Of a stretch of DNA of 64,000 bases, positions 43,405 through 53,238 are shown in pieces. The stretch lies in the NCBI GenBank assembly GCA_003151495.1, contig PLXR01000163.1:1-64000 (forward strand). The letters are read 5' to 3'. The notes beneath the pieces were generated by a model. The model was given only the letters and a program-made list of their open reading frames with translations. It did no database searches and was not told the origin of the DNA. The first letter of the stretch is position 1; each line of letters starts with the position of its first letter. A program made the position numbers and the translations under genes. The stretch is from Opitutaceae bacterium (GTDB lineage: Bacteria > Verrucomicrobiota > Verrucomicrobiia > Opitutales > Opitutaceae).

Positions 43405-44819
43405 AACGGCTCGACCAAGCCCCGCCGGCTGCCGATATCTTTTTGATGCTCAGCCTTCTTCCCCGGTCGATCCGGCGCGCCGTCTCAAGCGTGGCGCCCC
43501 TCATGGGATTGATCGGATGCACGACGACCCCGCCCAAGCCGGCCGCCGAGCCCGCTGTCAAGGCGGTGGCGCCCGCCCCGCCCGCCGCGCCCAAGTCGAC
43601 CTATGACGCCGCCCACCCCGTCATGCTCGGGATCGACGTCCTCGAATCCGAGGGATTCGCGATCCTGAAGGGCAAGTCGATCGGCCTCCTGACCCACGCC
43701 GCGGGGGTGAACATGCGCGGTGTCAGCACGGTGAGCGTCCTGCGCCGCGCCCCGGGCGTGCACCTGGAGGCGCTCTTCGCGGCCGAGAACGGGCTCTACG
43801 GCGAGCGCGCGAGCGGTGTCAACTACGGCGACCAGGTCGACCCCAAGACCGGCCTCATGGTCCATTCACTCTACAACGGGATCAGCTACAATGGCGCGAT
43901 AGACCGGCCGACGAGGGCGCAGCTCAAGGGAATCGACGCCGTCGTCATCGACCTCCAGGACATCGGCTCGCGCAGCTATACCTTCGTGAGCGCGATGAAG
44001 ATGTGCATGGAGGGCTGCTTTGAGAACGGCGTGGAGGTGATCGTGCTCGACCGGCCCAATCCCCTGGGCGGCCAGAAGGTGGACGGCCCTCCGCTGGATC
44101 CCCAGTGGGTGAGCTATGTCGGGGAGTTCCGGGTGCCCTACGTGCACGGCCTCACGATCGGCGAGCTCGCGAGGATGGCGAAGGAGGCCCCAGATATCCT
44201 GAAGATACCCGAGGCGCGCCGCGTCGCCGGGAGGCTGACGGTCGTCCCCATGCGCGGCTGGCGAAGGAGCATGCGGTGGCCCGACACGGGGCTTCCCTGG
44301 GTGGCGACGTCGCCCTACATCCCCGACTTCTCGGCCGTCGAGGGCTACCCGATGACGGGGCTTGGATGCCAGGTCGGGGGTTTCACCAACGGGATCGGCA
44401 GCGCCTATCCCTTCAGGGGGGTCACCTACCATGGTATGCGCATCGAGGCGCTCGAGAAGGAGCTTCGCGCCCTGAAGATCCCGGGCATCGACTACAGGCG
44501 GGTCAGTGTGCCCAACGCCAAGACGGGCCAGCCCGGGATGGGCCTGTACGTGGAGATCACCGACTGGGACCTGTGGAGGCCCACCGAGTTGAGCCTCCAG
44601 ATGATGAGGCTCGCCTGCAAGTTCGACGCGCGAAACCCGTTCTCCACGGCCCCAAAGAAGGAGGCCAACCTCTTCATGAAGGTGATGGGCTCGACATCGT
44701 TCTACAACGAGCTGGTGGCCCGCGGGGCCAAGACCGACGTGGAGGCCTTCGTGCGCGAATGCCAGGCGCGCAACGCGGTCTACCAGCAGCAGAGCCGCCG
44801 GTACTGGCTCTACAACTGA
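43401..44819 (+). CDS. NamZ-like exo-beta-N-acetylmuramidase lipoprotein (DUF1343)
   Basis: A 472-residue DUF1343 protein; the characterised member NamZ removes terminal MurNAc from peptidoglycan fragments. Typical stretches are LGIDVLESEGFAILKGK, GLLTHAAGVN, AENGLYGERASG, DLQDIGSRSYTFVSAM, VLDRPNPLGG and VEGYPMTG. A lipobox LIGC puts the lipidated Cys at position 40, so it is anchored outside the cytoplasm. The listed start overlaps glxK; Met16 (43446) gives a more normal lipoprotein signal peptide and could be the true start. Confidence 0.88.
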   Translation: MKRLDQAPPAADIFLMLSLLPRSIRRAVSSVAPLMGLIGCTTTPPKPAAEPAVKAVAPAPPAAPKSTYDAAHPVMLGIDVLESEGFAILKGKSIGLLTHAAGVNMRGVSTVSVLRRAPGVHLEALFAAENGLYGERASGVNYGDQVDPKTGLMVHSLYNGISYNGAIDRPTRAQLKGIDAVVIDLQDIGSRSYTFVSAMKMCMEGCFENGVEVIVLDRPNPLGGQKVDGPPLDPQWVSYVGEFRVPYVHGLTIGELARMAKEAPDILKIPEARRVAGRLTVVPMRGWRRSMRWPDTGLPWVATSPYIPDFSAVEGYPMTGLGCQVGGFTNGIGSAYPFRGVTYHGMRIEALEKELRALKIPGIDYRRVSVPNAKTGQPGMGLYVEITDWDLWRPTELSLQMMRLACKFDARNPFSTAPKKEANLFMKVMGSTSFYNELVARGAKTDVEAFVRECQARNAVYQQQSRRYWLYN

Positions 44820-44858
44820 GCGCCGCCCAGGCAGGCCCCTCTAAAAAAAATCGCCAAG

Positions 44859-44888
44859 GGGCCCCGGCGGGCCAAGGATCCGGGGCCC
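44859..44888. repeat. inverted repeat after the NamZ-like gene
   Basis: GGGCCCCGG (44859-44867) pairs perfectly with CCGGGGCCC (44880-44888) around a 12-base loop. An A8 run (44843-44850) lies on the left, so a U-tract exists only on the minus strand. It may serve as an inefficient terminator between the NamZ-like gene and the next operon. Confidence 0.4.
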
Positions 44889-44913
44889 GCCTTCCCGGCG
44901 CCACGCCCAGGAC

Positions 44914-45981
44914 ATGATCGCCCATAGAAAAAAGAACCACTTCCGCGTCGCCGTTGTCGGGGCCGGCGCCATAGGCGCAGACCACATCGCGAGCTTCAGG
45001 CTCCATTCCGCGGCGAGCGTGGTGGCGATCGCCGAGGTCTCGCCCGAGCGGGGGCGGGAGGCTGCGGAGAGGTACGGGATCCCCGAGGTGGTGACCGACT
45101 ACAGGGCCCTTCTCGGGCGCGCCGACATCGACGTCGTCTCGGTCGCGGTCCCCAACTACCTCCATGCGTCGGTCGCGCTCGACGCGCTGCGGGCCGGCAA
45201 GCACGTGATGCTCGACAAGCCGATGGCGACCAACGCGCGCGACGCCGCGAAGCTCGTCGCCGAGGCCAGGAGGAGGCGGGTCCTCTTCATGGTCGGGCAG
45301 AATTTCAGGTTCAACTCGGACACGCAGACGGCCCGCCAGATCGTGGACCGCGGCACGCTCGGCGACGTCTACCACGCCAAGACCTCGTGGATGCGCAGGG
45401 CCGGAATCCCGAGGATCGGCTCCTGGTTCACGCAGAAACGGTTCGCGGGCGGCGGATGCACCTACGACATCGGCGTGCACGCCCTCGACCGCTGCCTCTA
45501 CCTCATGGGCGAGTTCGACGCGGCCGCGGTGAGCGGGCAGACGTTCGCCAAGTTTGGCCCGAGGGGGCTGGGCAACGGGGGATGGGGCAGAAGCGAGATC
45601 GACCCAGGGGCGCGCTTTGACGTGGACGACCTCTCGACGGCGTTCATCAAGCTGAAGAGCGGCAGGACGGTCCTCCTCGAGGCCTCCTGGGCCGCGCACG
45701 GGCCCCACACCGACATCAACGCGACCCAGCTCTTCGGGACGGATGCGGGCCTGAGCCTGCCTCCCCTCCAGCTCTACCGGCAGACGAAGGGCGGCTACAT
45801 GACCGAGGCGGTCGACCTGCTCCCCCCCCTCGTCAACACGAACCGGATGGTACACTTCATCGACTGCCTGGTCGGGAAGGCCAAGCCTTTCGTGGCCCCG
45901 GCCGAGTCGCTCGCCGTGCAGAAGATCCTGGACGCCATCTACCTCTCCTCGGCGACGGGCAGGGAGGTCCGGATCAAATGA
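44914..45981 (+). CDS. Gfo/Idh/MocA-family oxidoreductase (first)
   Basis: A 355-residue NAD(P)-dependent sugar dehydrogenase-type protein: Rossmann fold with VVGAGAIGADHI (about 14-25), the catalytic lysine motif LDKPMAT, GQNFRFNSD, and GGGCTYDIGVHALDRCLYLMG with the Asp/His pair of the active site. It opens a four-gene set and overlaps the next gene by 4 bases (ATGA). Related enzymes oxidise C3 of glycosides, inositol or glucose; the exact substrate cannot be read. Confidence 0.9.
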   Translation: MIAHRKKNHFRVAVVGAGAIGADHIASFRLHSAASVVAIAEVSPERGREAAERYGIPEVVTDYRALLGRADIDVVSVAVPNYLHASVALDALRAGKHVMLDKPMATNARDAAKLVAEARRRRVLFMVGQNFRFNSDTQTARQIVDRGTLGDVYHAKTSWMRRAGIPRIGSWFTQKRFAGGGCTYDIGVHALDRCLYLMGEFDAAAVSGQTFAKFGPRGLGNGGWGRSEIDPGARFDVDDLSTAFIKLKSGRTVLLEASWAAHGPHTDINATQLFGTDAGLSLPPLQLYRQTKGGYMTEAVDLLPPLVNTNRMVHFIDCLVGKAKPFVAPAESLAVQKILDAIYLSSATGREVRIK

Positions 45982-46730
45982 GCGCGAAGCCGAAGGCGGC
46001 GGTCCCCGTCGCCCTGCAGCTCTGGTCCGTCCGGGACGAGGTGAAGCGGGACTTCGCCGCGGCCGTCGCCGAGGTGGCCGAGATCGGCTACGCCGGGGTG
46101 GAGCTGGCAGGATACGGCGGCCTCGACGTGAAGGGCGCGAAGGCGGCGCTGGATTCCGCGGGCCTCCGTGTGGCCGGCATGCACGTGAGCTACCCGAGCC
46201 TCACCAACGACACCCAGACGGTGGTCGGCGATGCGCTCGCCCTCGGGGCCCAAAATGTGGTGTGCTCCTGGTGGCCACCCGGGCACTTCGTGTCCGCGGT
46301 GGCGTGCGAGAGGATCGGCGAGCAGCTCGGCGAGGTGGGGGCGATGCTCCGCCCCTTCGGCATCCGCTTCGGATTCCACAACCACGCCAGCGAATTCAGG
46401 CTGTTCGACGGGCGGCCGGCCATGGACTGGATACTCGGCGCCGCGGAGCCCAGGAACCTCTTCGCCGAGGTCGACGTGTACTGGGCCCAGTTCGCGGGCT
46501 ATTCCCCCGCGAAATTCATCCGCGACCAGGGGGCGCGGATCCCACTCCTCCACCTCAAGGACAAGAAGGAGCTCGGCCAGGGCCCGGTGAATTTCGACGA
46601 GGTCTTCGCCGCATCCGACTCGGTCGGGGCGGTCGAGTGGTTCATCGTGGAACAGGAGGAGTACAGCCACGCCCCCATGAAGTCCGTGCGCCTCTGCCTT
46701 GAGCAGATGAGGGCGTGGGGACGGGCTTGA
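45978..46730 (+). CDS. sugar phosphate isomerase/epimerase family protein (first)
   Basis: A 250-residue xylose-isomerase-like TIM barrel. Metal ligands are recognisable in GFHNHASEF, AEVDVYW, PLLHLKD and VEQEE. It is translated from an ATG that overlaps the oxidoreductase stop. Members isomerise or epimerise free or phosphorylated sugars, and some act as lyases or hydrolases on 3-keto-glycosides. The neighbours suggest work on a keto-sugar made by the oxidoreductases. Confidence 0.87.
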   Translation: MSAKPKAAVPVALQLWSVRDEVKRDFAAAVAEVAEIGYAGVELAGYGGLDVKGAKAALDSAGLRVAGMHVSYPSLTNDTQTVVGDALALGAQNVVCSWWPPGHFVSAVACERIGEQLGEVGAMLRPFGIRFGFHNHASEFRLFDGRPAMDWILGAAEPRNLFAEVDVYWAQFAGYSPAKFIRDQGARIPLLHLKDKKELGQGPVNFDEVFAASDSVGAVEWFIVEQEEYSHAPMKSVRLCLEQMRAWGRA

Positions 46731-46769
46731 AATTCCGGCGATCGAGGAAACAATAAAAGGACACCCACC

Positions 46770-47813
46770 ATGCCCCGCCCCGTAACCCTATTCACCGGCC
46801 AATGGGCCGACATGCCCCTGGAAGAGCTCGCCCCCCTCGTCAAGAGGATGGGATACGACGGCGTGGAGCTCGCCTGCTGGGGAGACCACTTCGAGGTCGA
46901 CAAGGCGCTGTCGACGAAGAGCTACGTCCAGGAGAAGTGGGACCTGCTTCGCGCCCACGGACTCTCGTGCCAGGCCGTGTCGAGCCACCTGGTCGGGCAG
47001 GCCGTCTGCGACCTGATCGACGACCGCCACCGCTCGATCCTGCCCCCCGACGTATGGGGCGACGGGAAGCCCGAGGGCGTCCGCCGCCGCGCGGCGAAAA
47101 AGATGATCGCGACGGCAAAGGCAGCCCGGAAGTTCTTCGACGCCCGGCCGGGGGCGGCGGAAAGGGGGGGCTTCCCCGCCGTGGTCAACGGCTTCACGGG
47201 CTCCTCGATCTGGCATTCCCTCTACGCCTTCCCCCCGACCTCCCAGGACTACTGGGAGAAGGGATTCCAGGATTTCGCGAGCCGCTGGGGCCCAATCCTC
47301 GAGGAATTCGACGCGTGCGGCGTCAACTTCGGGCTGGAGGTCCACCCGACCGAGATCGCGTTCGACACGGCGAGCGCGCAGCGCGCCGTCGACGCCGTGA
47401 AGGGCCACCGCCGCTTCGGCTTCAACTACGACCCCTCGCACCTGGGCTACCAGGGCGTGGACTATGTGCGGTTCATCCGCGCCTTCGGGAAGCGCATCTA
47501 CCATGTCCACATGAAGGATGTCTGGTGGGGCCACGGGGACGGCTCGGCGGGCGTGTTCGGCGGCCACACGAGCTTCGGCGATCCCCGCCGGCACTGGGAC
47601 TTCAGGTCGCTCGGCCACGGGGACATAAAGTTCGAGGAGATCATCGTCGCCCTCAACGACGTCGGGTACCGGGGCCCCCTCTCGGTCGAGTGGGAGGACA
47701 TCCGCATGGACCGCGTGCACGGCGCCACGGAGGCCGCGGCATTCGTGCGCAAGGTGGACTTCCCCCCGAGCGCGCTCGCGTTCGACGCGGCGTTCGACAA
47801 GAAGAACCAGTGA
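46770..47813 (+). CDS. sugar phosphate isomerase/epimerase family protein (second)
   Basis: A 347-residue TIM-barrel protein, larger than the first. Metal ligands lie in [37 protein letters not shown] and [10 protein letters not shown]. The motif set is that of the family often encoded beside Gfo/Idh/MocA oxidoreductases. It lies 39 bases after the preceding gene, with AAAAGGA upstream as a possible ribosome-binding site. Function inferred from family and context only. Confidence 0.9.
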   Translation: MPRPVTLFTGQWADMPLEELAPLVKRMGYDGVELACWGDHFEVDKALSTKSYVQEKWDLLRAHGLSCQAVSSHLVGQAVCDLIDDRHRSILPPDVWGDGKPEGVRRRAAKKMIATAKAARKFFDARPGAAERGGFPAVVNGFTGSSIWHSLYAFPPTSQDYWEKGFQDFASRWGPILEEFDACGVNFGLEVHPTEIAFDTASAQRAVDAVKGHRRFGFNYDPSHLGYQGVDYVRFIRAFGKRIYHVHMKDVWWGHGDGSAGVFGGHTSFGDPRRHWDFRSLGHGDIKFEEIIVALNDVGYRGPLSVEWEDIRMDRVHGATEAAAFVRKVDFPPSALAFDAAFDKKNQ

Positions 47814-47855
47814 CCGGGGCCTGACGAAGCCGCGCCGGGCGCCGAAAAAAATATC

Positions 47856-49013
47856 ATGAGGAGAAAACTTCGATTTGGAATGGTCGGCGGGGGCCGGGGC
47901 GCGCTGATCGGCGCCGTGCACAGGATCGCAGCCGTGATGGACGGCCACGCGGAGCTCGTCGCCGGGGCCTTCTCGAGCGACGCCGTGCGCTCCAAGCTGT
48001 CCGGCGCGGACCTCCTGCTCGACCATGCGCGCGTCTACGGCTCCTACCGCGAGATGGCGCAGGCCGAGGCCGCGATGCCGAAGGACAGGCGGCTCGACTT
48101 CGTCGTCATCGTGACCCCGAACCACCAGCACTTCGAGCCCGCGAGCCTCTTCCTTAAGGCCGGGTTCAATGTCGTCTGCGACAAGCCCGTCACCTTCGAC
48201 ATGGCCCAGGCCAGGAAACTCAGGACCCTGGTGAGGAGGTCGGGCAAGGTGTTCGTCCTCACCCACAACTACACGGGCAACGCAATGGTGAAGCAGGCAC
48301 GCGAGCTGGTGCAGGACGGGACCGTCGGGACGGTCCGGAAGATCGTCGTCGAGTATCCCCAGGGATGGCTCGCCGACGCGGTCGAGCGCACGGGCCAGAA
48401 GCAGGCCTCGTGGCGCACGGACCCGAAGCGCTGCGGGGCGGCCGGTTGCATGGGCGACCTCGGCACCCACGCCGACAACCTTGCGCGCTACATCACCGGC
48501 CTTGAGACCGAGGAACTTTGCGCCGACCTGACCACCTTCGTGAAGGGCCGCAGGCTCGACGACGACGGCAACGTCCTCGTGCGGTACAAGGGAGGCGCAA
48601 AGGGCGTGCTGCACGCGTCGCAGATCTGCGTCGGCGACGAGAACAACCTCAACATCCGCGTCTATGGGACGAAGGCCTCCCTCGAGTGGCACCAGGAGCA
48701 CCCCAACGAGCTCGCTGTGAAGTTCGTCGACAAGCCCCGGCAGATATGGCGCCGCGGGAACAGCTACGTCGGGGACGAGGCCAAGCGTTTCACGAGGATC
48801 CCCTTCGGCCACCCGGAGGCCTATCTCGAGGCGTTCGGCAACATCTACCGCGAGGCGTTCCGCGCCATAGCGGCGGAGGTGGAGGGGCGCCCGATCCCAA
48901 AGAAGCTTGATTTCCCGACGATAGACGACGGCGTCAAGGGCATGGCGTTCATCGACGCCGTCGTGAGGAGCAGCCGTCTCGGCGCGCGCTGGGTCAGGCC
49001 CGAGGCACCCTAG
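47856..49013 (+). CDS. Gfo/Idh/MocA-family oxidoreductase (second)
   Basis: A 385-residue NAD(P)-dependent oxidoreductase: Rossmann motif MVGGGRGALIGAVHR, the lysine motif CDKPVTFDM, HNYTGNAMVKQAREL and MGDLGTHADNLARYI, giving the His of the active site. It belongs to a longer subgroup distinct from the first oxidoreductase of the set, so the two are not recent duplicates. AGGAG lies just before the start region. Last gene of the quartet; pckG converges from the right. Confidence 0.9.
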   Translation: MRRKLRFGMVGGGRGALIGAVHRIAAVMDGHAELVAGAFSSDAVRSKLSGADLLLDHARVYGSYREMAQAEAAMPKDRRLDFVVIVTPNHQHFEPASLFLKAGFNVVCDKPVTFDMAQARKLRTLVRRSGKVFVLTHNYTGNAMVKQARELVQDGTVGTVRKIVVEYPQGWLADAVERTGQKQASWRTDPKRCGAAGCMGDLGTHADNLARYITGLETEELCADLTTFVKGRRLDDDGNVLVRYKGGAKGVLHASQICVGDENNLNIRVYGTKASLEWHQEHPNELAVKFVDKPRQIWRRGNSYVGDEAKRFTRIPFGHPEAYLEAFGNIYREAFRAIAAEVEGRPIPKKLDFPTIDDGVKGMAFIDAVVRSSRLGARWVRPEAP

Positions 49014-49040
49014 GCCCGCACGCCGCCTGGGACCGGCCCG

Positions 49041-50855
49041 TCACATGCGGCAGATCAGCAGCTCCCGCTCGTAGACCATCTCCTTCGGGAGCCGATCGTG
49101 CAGGTCGAGGAAGAGCTCCTCGTGGCTCATGACCTCCGCCCGCCAGGACAGGCGGTTGAACGACTGGAGCTCCTCGAAGCGACCCTTCGGGAAATCCAAG
49201 CCGACCCAGTCGATGTCCTCGTACTTGGGCATCCAGCCGATCGGCGTCTCCTTCGCGAGGCTCTTGCCGCGGGCCCGGTCGACGATCCACTTGAGTATCC
49301 TCATGTTCTCGCTGAATCCCGGCCACATGAACCTGCCCTCCTCGTCCTTGCGGAACCAGTTCACGTGGAAGATGCGGGGCGTCTCGCTCAGGCTCTTCTG
49401 CATCAGGATCCAGTGGCCGAAGTAGTCCCCCATGTGGTAGCCGCAGAACGGGAGCATGGCCATCGGGTCCCGGCGGACCTTGCCGATGGTCCCCGCGGCG
49501 GCCGCGGTCATCTCCGATCCCATCGTGGCCCCCAGGTAGACGCCCGAGCTCCAGTTGAAAGCCTGGTACACCAGCGGTATCGTGCTGGCCCGGCGGCCGC
49601 CGAATACGATGGCGCTTATCGGGACGCCGTCGGGCCTCTCCCAGTCCGGGTCGATCGTGGGGCACTGCGACGCCGGCGCGGTGAACCGGGCGTTCGGGTG
49701 GGCGGCCGCACGGCCGCATCCCGGGACCCAGTCCTTTCCCTGCCAGTCGGTCAGGCGAGCCGGTGGTGTGTCGGTCATCCCCTCCCACCAGACGCCGCCC
49801 TCGGGCGTGAGCGCCACGTTGGTGAAGATCGTGTTCCTCGAGAGCGCGGCCATCGCGTTCGGGTTCGTCTTCACCGAGGTCCCGGGCGCGACCCCGAAGA
49901 ACCCGGCCTCGGGGTTGATCGCCCTCAGGCGGCCCTCCGCATCGGGCTTCAGCCACGCGATGTCGTCGCCAAGCGTCCACACCTTCCAACCCTGGTCCGT
50001 GAACGACTTGGGCGGCACCAGCATCGCGAAGTTGGTCTTCCCGCAGGCGCTCGGGAACGCGGCGCTCACGTAGGTCTTCTCCCCGTGCGGGCTCTCGACG
50101 GCGAGGATAAGCATGTGCTCGGCCATCCACCCCTCGTCCCGGGCGATGTTCGAGGCGATCCTCAGCGCGAAGCACTTCTTCCCGAGGAGCGCGTTGCCCC
50201 CGTATCCCGACCCGTAACTCCAAATCTCCCGGGTCTCGGGAAAATGGACGATGTACTTGTCGGGGTTGCACGGCCATGGCACGTCCTTCTCGCCCGCCTT
50301 CAGCGGCGCGCCAACCGAGTGCATGCAGGGGACCACGCGCTTCTCGGCCTTGTCGATCTCTGCGAAGACGGGGACGCCGATCCTGGCCATGATGCGCATG
50401 TTGGCCACGACGTAGGGCGAGTCCGTGAGCTGCACGCCAATCTGGGCCATCGGGGACCCAACCGGCCCCATGCTGAAGGGAAGCACGTACATCGTGCGCC
50501 CCCTCATGGAGCCGCTGAAGACCTCCCGGAGCTTCCGCCGCATCTCGAAGGGCTTGACCCAGTTGTTCGTTGGGCCCGCGCCGTCGCGCGAGTTCGAGCA
50601 TATGAAGGTCCGGTCCTCGACCCGCGCGACATCCCCCGGGTTGCTCCGGGCGTAGAAGCAGCCCGGCCAGAGGTCCTGGTTGAGCTCGATGAACGTCCCG
50701 TTGGCGACCATCAGCCTGCACAGGTCGTCATACTCCTCCTTGGAGCCGTCGACCCAGTGAAGCACGTCGGGTTTGCACAGCTCCGCCATCTTCCCGACCC
50801 ACCGGAGCAGGTGCTCGTTCTTCGCCAAAGGAGTCGCCGGATTGCGTTTGTTCAT
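49041..50855 (-). CDS. pckG: phosphoenolpyruvate carboxykinase (GTP)
   Basis: Converts oxaloacetate and GTP to phosphoenolpyruvate in gluconeogenesis. The 604-residue protein is of the GTP-dependent family: [11 protein letters not shown] near the N-terminus, [27 protein letters not shown], the kinase loop [13 protein letters not shown], and SAIVFGGRR followed by TIPLV. The ATG at 50855 has GGGGA 7 bases upstream, which decides the start over 50882 and upstream frames. It is divergent from the RNB ribonuclease gene across about 250 bases. Confidence 0.96.
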   Translation of the reverse strand: MNKRNPATPLAKNEHLLRWVGKMAELCKPDVLHWVDGSKEEYDDLCRLMVANGTFIELNQDLWPGCFYARSNPGDVARVEDRTFICSNSRDGAGPTNNWVKPFEMRRKLREVFSGSMRGRTMYVLPFSMGPVGSPMAQIGVQLTDSPYVVANMRIMARIGVPVFAEIDKAEKRVVPCMHSVGAPLKAGEKDVPWPCNPDKYIVHFPETREIWSYGSGYGGNALLGKKCFALRIASNIARDEGWMAEHMLILAVESPHGEKTYVSAAFPSACGKTNFAMLVPPKSFTDQGWKVWTLGDDIAWLKPDAEGRLRAINPEAGFFGVAPGTSVKTNPNAMAALSRNTIFTNVALTPEGGVWWEGMTDTPPARLTDWQGKDWVPGCGRAAAHPNARFTAPASQCPTIDPDWERPDGVPISAIVFGGRRASTIPLVYQAFNWSSGVYLGATMGSEMTAAAAGTIGKVRRDPMAMLPFCGYHMGDYFGHWILMQKSLSETPRIFHVNWFRKDEEGRFMWPGFSENMRILKWIVDRARGKSLAKETPIGWMPKYEDIDWVGLDFPKGRFEELQSFNRLSWRAEVMSHEELFLDLHDRLPKEMVYERELLICRM

Positions 50856-51107
50856 AGGATTCCCCGTGAGGACCGCCGACATTGGATTACTGTGCGCGGC
50901 CAAGGCAAGTTTCGGGAGGTTGCCCCGGGCGGATTCACCGCGGCTAATATGGCGTATTTCGGGAAGGGACGGATCTGCAAGGCATCGGCGGGGCGTTTGC
51001 TTATGACATCCCGGCCCCCGTCCCGGCGGGAGGGACCCCTCCCCGGGATCCGGGCCCGCATCGGACCGCAAATTTGACCAAGGAGGGAAAAGCGCTACGT
51101 AGAGTGT

Positions 51108-52586
51108 GTGCCGACACCAAACCCCGACGGAGGAAAGCCGCGCCTCGTTCTCCACGAAATCGCCCGCCGGGCGATGCTTGAACACGGCCTAGCCCCGGAT
51201 TTTCCGCCTGCCGCCGTGGTCGAGCTCGCCGCGATCCACGGGGCGCCGGTCAAGTCCACCGTCCCGGTGCGCGACCTCAGGGGCCTCCTCTGGTGCTCGA
51301 TCGACAACGACGACTCGCGCGACCTTGACCAGCTCTCAGTCGCTCAGCCCCTCGCCGGCGGCTCCACGAAGGTGCTTGTCGCGGTGGCCGACGTGAGCGG
51401 CCTCGTGCCCCAGGGGTCCGCCCTGGACGGGCACGCCCGGGCCAACACGACCTCGGTGTACACGGCCGGGGGGATCTTCCCGATGCTCCCCGAGAGGCTG
51501 TCGACCGACCTCACGTCACTCGGCTTCGGGGTCGACCGGCTCGCTTTCGTGATCGAGATGGTGTTCGGCGCGGAGGGTGCGCTCACGTCGTCGGACGTGT
51601 ACCCGGGCCTGGTGACGAACAAGGCGAAGCTCGCCTACAACGGGGGCGCCGCGTGGCTCGAGGGGACAGGCCCACTCCCGGGAGCGGCCGGGGCGGTCCC
51701 GGGGCTCGCGGAAAACATCCAGCTTCAGCACCGGGTCGCCGACCAGCTCAGGGGACTCCGCCACATGCGCGGCGCGCTCTCCCTCCAGACGCTCCAGTCG
51801 AGGGCTGTTTTCGAGGGCGACATCCTCAGGGACCTGCTGCCCGACCAGAGCAACTCGGCCAAGAGCCTGATCGAGGAACTGATGGTCGCCGCGAACGGCG
51901 TCACGGCTCGCTTCGTCTCCTCGAGGAAACTCCCGCTGATCCGCCGGGTGGTGCGCACCCCCACGAAATGGGACCGGATCGTCGAGCTGGCGGCCGAGCA
52001 CGGCTCCACCCTCCCCGCCCAGCCGGACGGGCGGGCCCTCGAGCAGTTCCTGATGTCGGCGAAGAAGGCGGATCCCGCCTTCTTCCCCGACCTCTCGCTG
52101 TGCGTGATCAAGCTGCTCGGCCGCGGCGAGTATGTCGTGGAGTTCCCGGGGGCCACGGTTGCGGGCCACTTCGGCCTCGCCGTCGCGGATTACGCCCACT
52201 CCACCGCGCCCAACCGACGCTATCCGGACCTGCTCGTCCAGCGCCTCGTGAAGGCCGCGATCTCATCTTCCAAGCCGCCGTATGGAAACGACGAGCTCAC
52301 GGCGCTGGCCGCCCACTGCACCGAGATGGAGGACGAGGCCAAGAAGGTGGAGCGGCAGGTCGTCAAATCGGCCGGCGCAATGCTCCTCGCCAGGAGGATC
52401 GGCGAGAAATTCCCAGCCACGGTCACCGGGGCCTCGGAAAAGGGGACGTGGGTGCGCCTCTTCAATCCACCGGTAGAGGGAAAGCTTGTGAAGGGATACG
52501 AGGGAAGGCGCGTCGGCGACCGCCTCACGGCGCAGCTCGTGTACACGGATGTCGAGCGCGGCTACATCGACTTCGCGGCCGCGTGA
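51108..52586 (+). CDS. RNB-domain ribonuclease
   Basis: A 492-residue protein dominated by an RNase II/R-type catalytic domain: [13 protein letters not shown] (about 66-78), [40 protein letters not shown] and [25 protein letters not shown]. Canonical N-terminal cold-shock domains are missing, and only a short S1-like tail is seen. In the metal-binding motif the last Asp of DxDD is Gln. Start is GTG 51108 without a close ribosome-binding site. It likely degrades RNA 3' to 5' or has a specialised role. Confidence 0.88.
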   Translation: MPTPNPDGGKPRLVLHEIARRAMLEHGLAPDFPPAAVVELAAIHGAPVKSTVPVRDLRGLLWCSIDNDDSRDLDQLSVAQPLAGGSTKVLVAVADVSGLVPQGSALDGHARANTTSVYTAGGIFPMLPERLSTDLTSLGFGVDRLAFVIEMVFGAEGALTSSDVYPGLVTNKAKLAYNGGAAWLEGTGPLPGAAGAVPGLAENIQLQHRVADQLRGLRHMRGALSLQTLQSRAVFEGDILRDLLPDQSNSAKSLIEELMVAANGVTARFVSSRKLPLIRRVVRTPTKWDRIVELAAEHGSTLPAQPDGRALEQFLMSAKKADPAFFPDLSLCVIKLLGRGEYVVEFPGATVAGHFGLAVADYAHSTAPNRRYPDLLVQRLVKAAISSSKPPYGNDELTALAAHCTEMEDEAKKVERQVVKSAGAMLLARRIGEKFPATVTGASEKGTWVRLFNPPVEGKLVKGYEGRRVGDRLTAQLVYTDVERGYIDFAAA

Positions 52587-52595
52587 CCGCGCGCC

Positions 52596-53135
52596 TCAGC
52601 CCGCCAGCCAGCCCTGGGCCAGGAAAAGGATCCCCACCAGCCCGAAGGCCAGGCTCACGTGCCAGAAGAGCCTCCGGTTGGTGAGCGCCGCGATCGCCCC
52701 TATCGCGATGGCGATCTGGAACAGCGTGACCGCCCGGGCGAAGACGACATGCCTCTTCAGGTGCCCCTCCGCCGCCCGCTCGCCCGCGGCCGCCTCGGCT
52801 GCGATGTCATCCTGCTCCTTCTTGTAATCGAGCATCTTCTGCCTGTCCCTGGGCGCCACGGGCCTCCCCTCGGCCTCGAGCAACTCCAGCTTGGAGCCCA
52901 GGACCGCCGCCTTGATCCCCTTGGCCTGGTAATAGGCCCACTTGTCGGAGCTTCGGATCTGCTCGATCATGGCCTCGTTTGAGTGGTGGCCGGCGAGCAG
53001 CGAGCAGACCGCCGCTAGCCCGGCAAGCAGCGCCGAGCTGAGCGCGACGCCCAGGGTCCACGGGGCCTTGCCGTGGCCCGCGCGGTGCTCCATCGCCTCG
53101 TGCAGGTGTTCAGTGGGTACCTCGGGATCTTCCAT
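52596..53135 (-). CDS. DUF4337 family membrane protein
   Basis: A 179-residue protein with one helix near the N-terminus (about 28-48), a long charged helical stretch with NEAMIEQIRSSDKWAYYQAKGIK (about 53-75; a DUF4337 signature region), and two helices at the C-terminus (about 135-152 and 157-178). Function unknown. It converges on the RNB ribonuclease gene with 9 bases between stops. Confidence 0.75.
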   Translation of the reverse strand: MEDPEVPTEHLHEAMEHRAGHGKAPWTLGVALSSALLAGLAAVCSLLAGHHSNEAMIEQIRSSDKWAYYQAKGIKAAVLGSKLELLEAEGRPVAPRDRQKMLDYKKEQDDIAAEAAAGERAAEGHLKRHVVFARAVTLFQIAIAIGAIAALTNRRLFWHVSLAFGLVGILFLAQGWLAG

Positions 53136-53194
53136 AGGGGCCCTAGCAAGCCGGGCCCGCCCCTCCCGCCAAGCAAAAACCGCTCCCGGACGCG

Positions 53195-53230
53195 GGACGA
53201 CGGGGCGCGCATTCGCGCGGCCCGTCGTCC
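53195..53230 (-). terminator. probable terminator of the beta-barrel protein gene
   Basis: A 10-bp stem GGACGACGGG/CCCGTCGTCC encloses a smaller GCGC-rich hairpin, just past the beta-barrel gene stop on the minus strand. The U-tract (A5 at 53175-53179) is about 15 bases away, so efficiency is uncertain. Confidence 0.5.
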
Positions 53231-53238
53231 GGGGGTCG

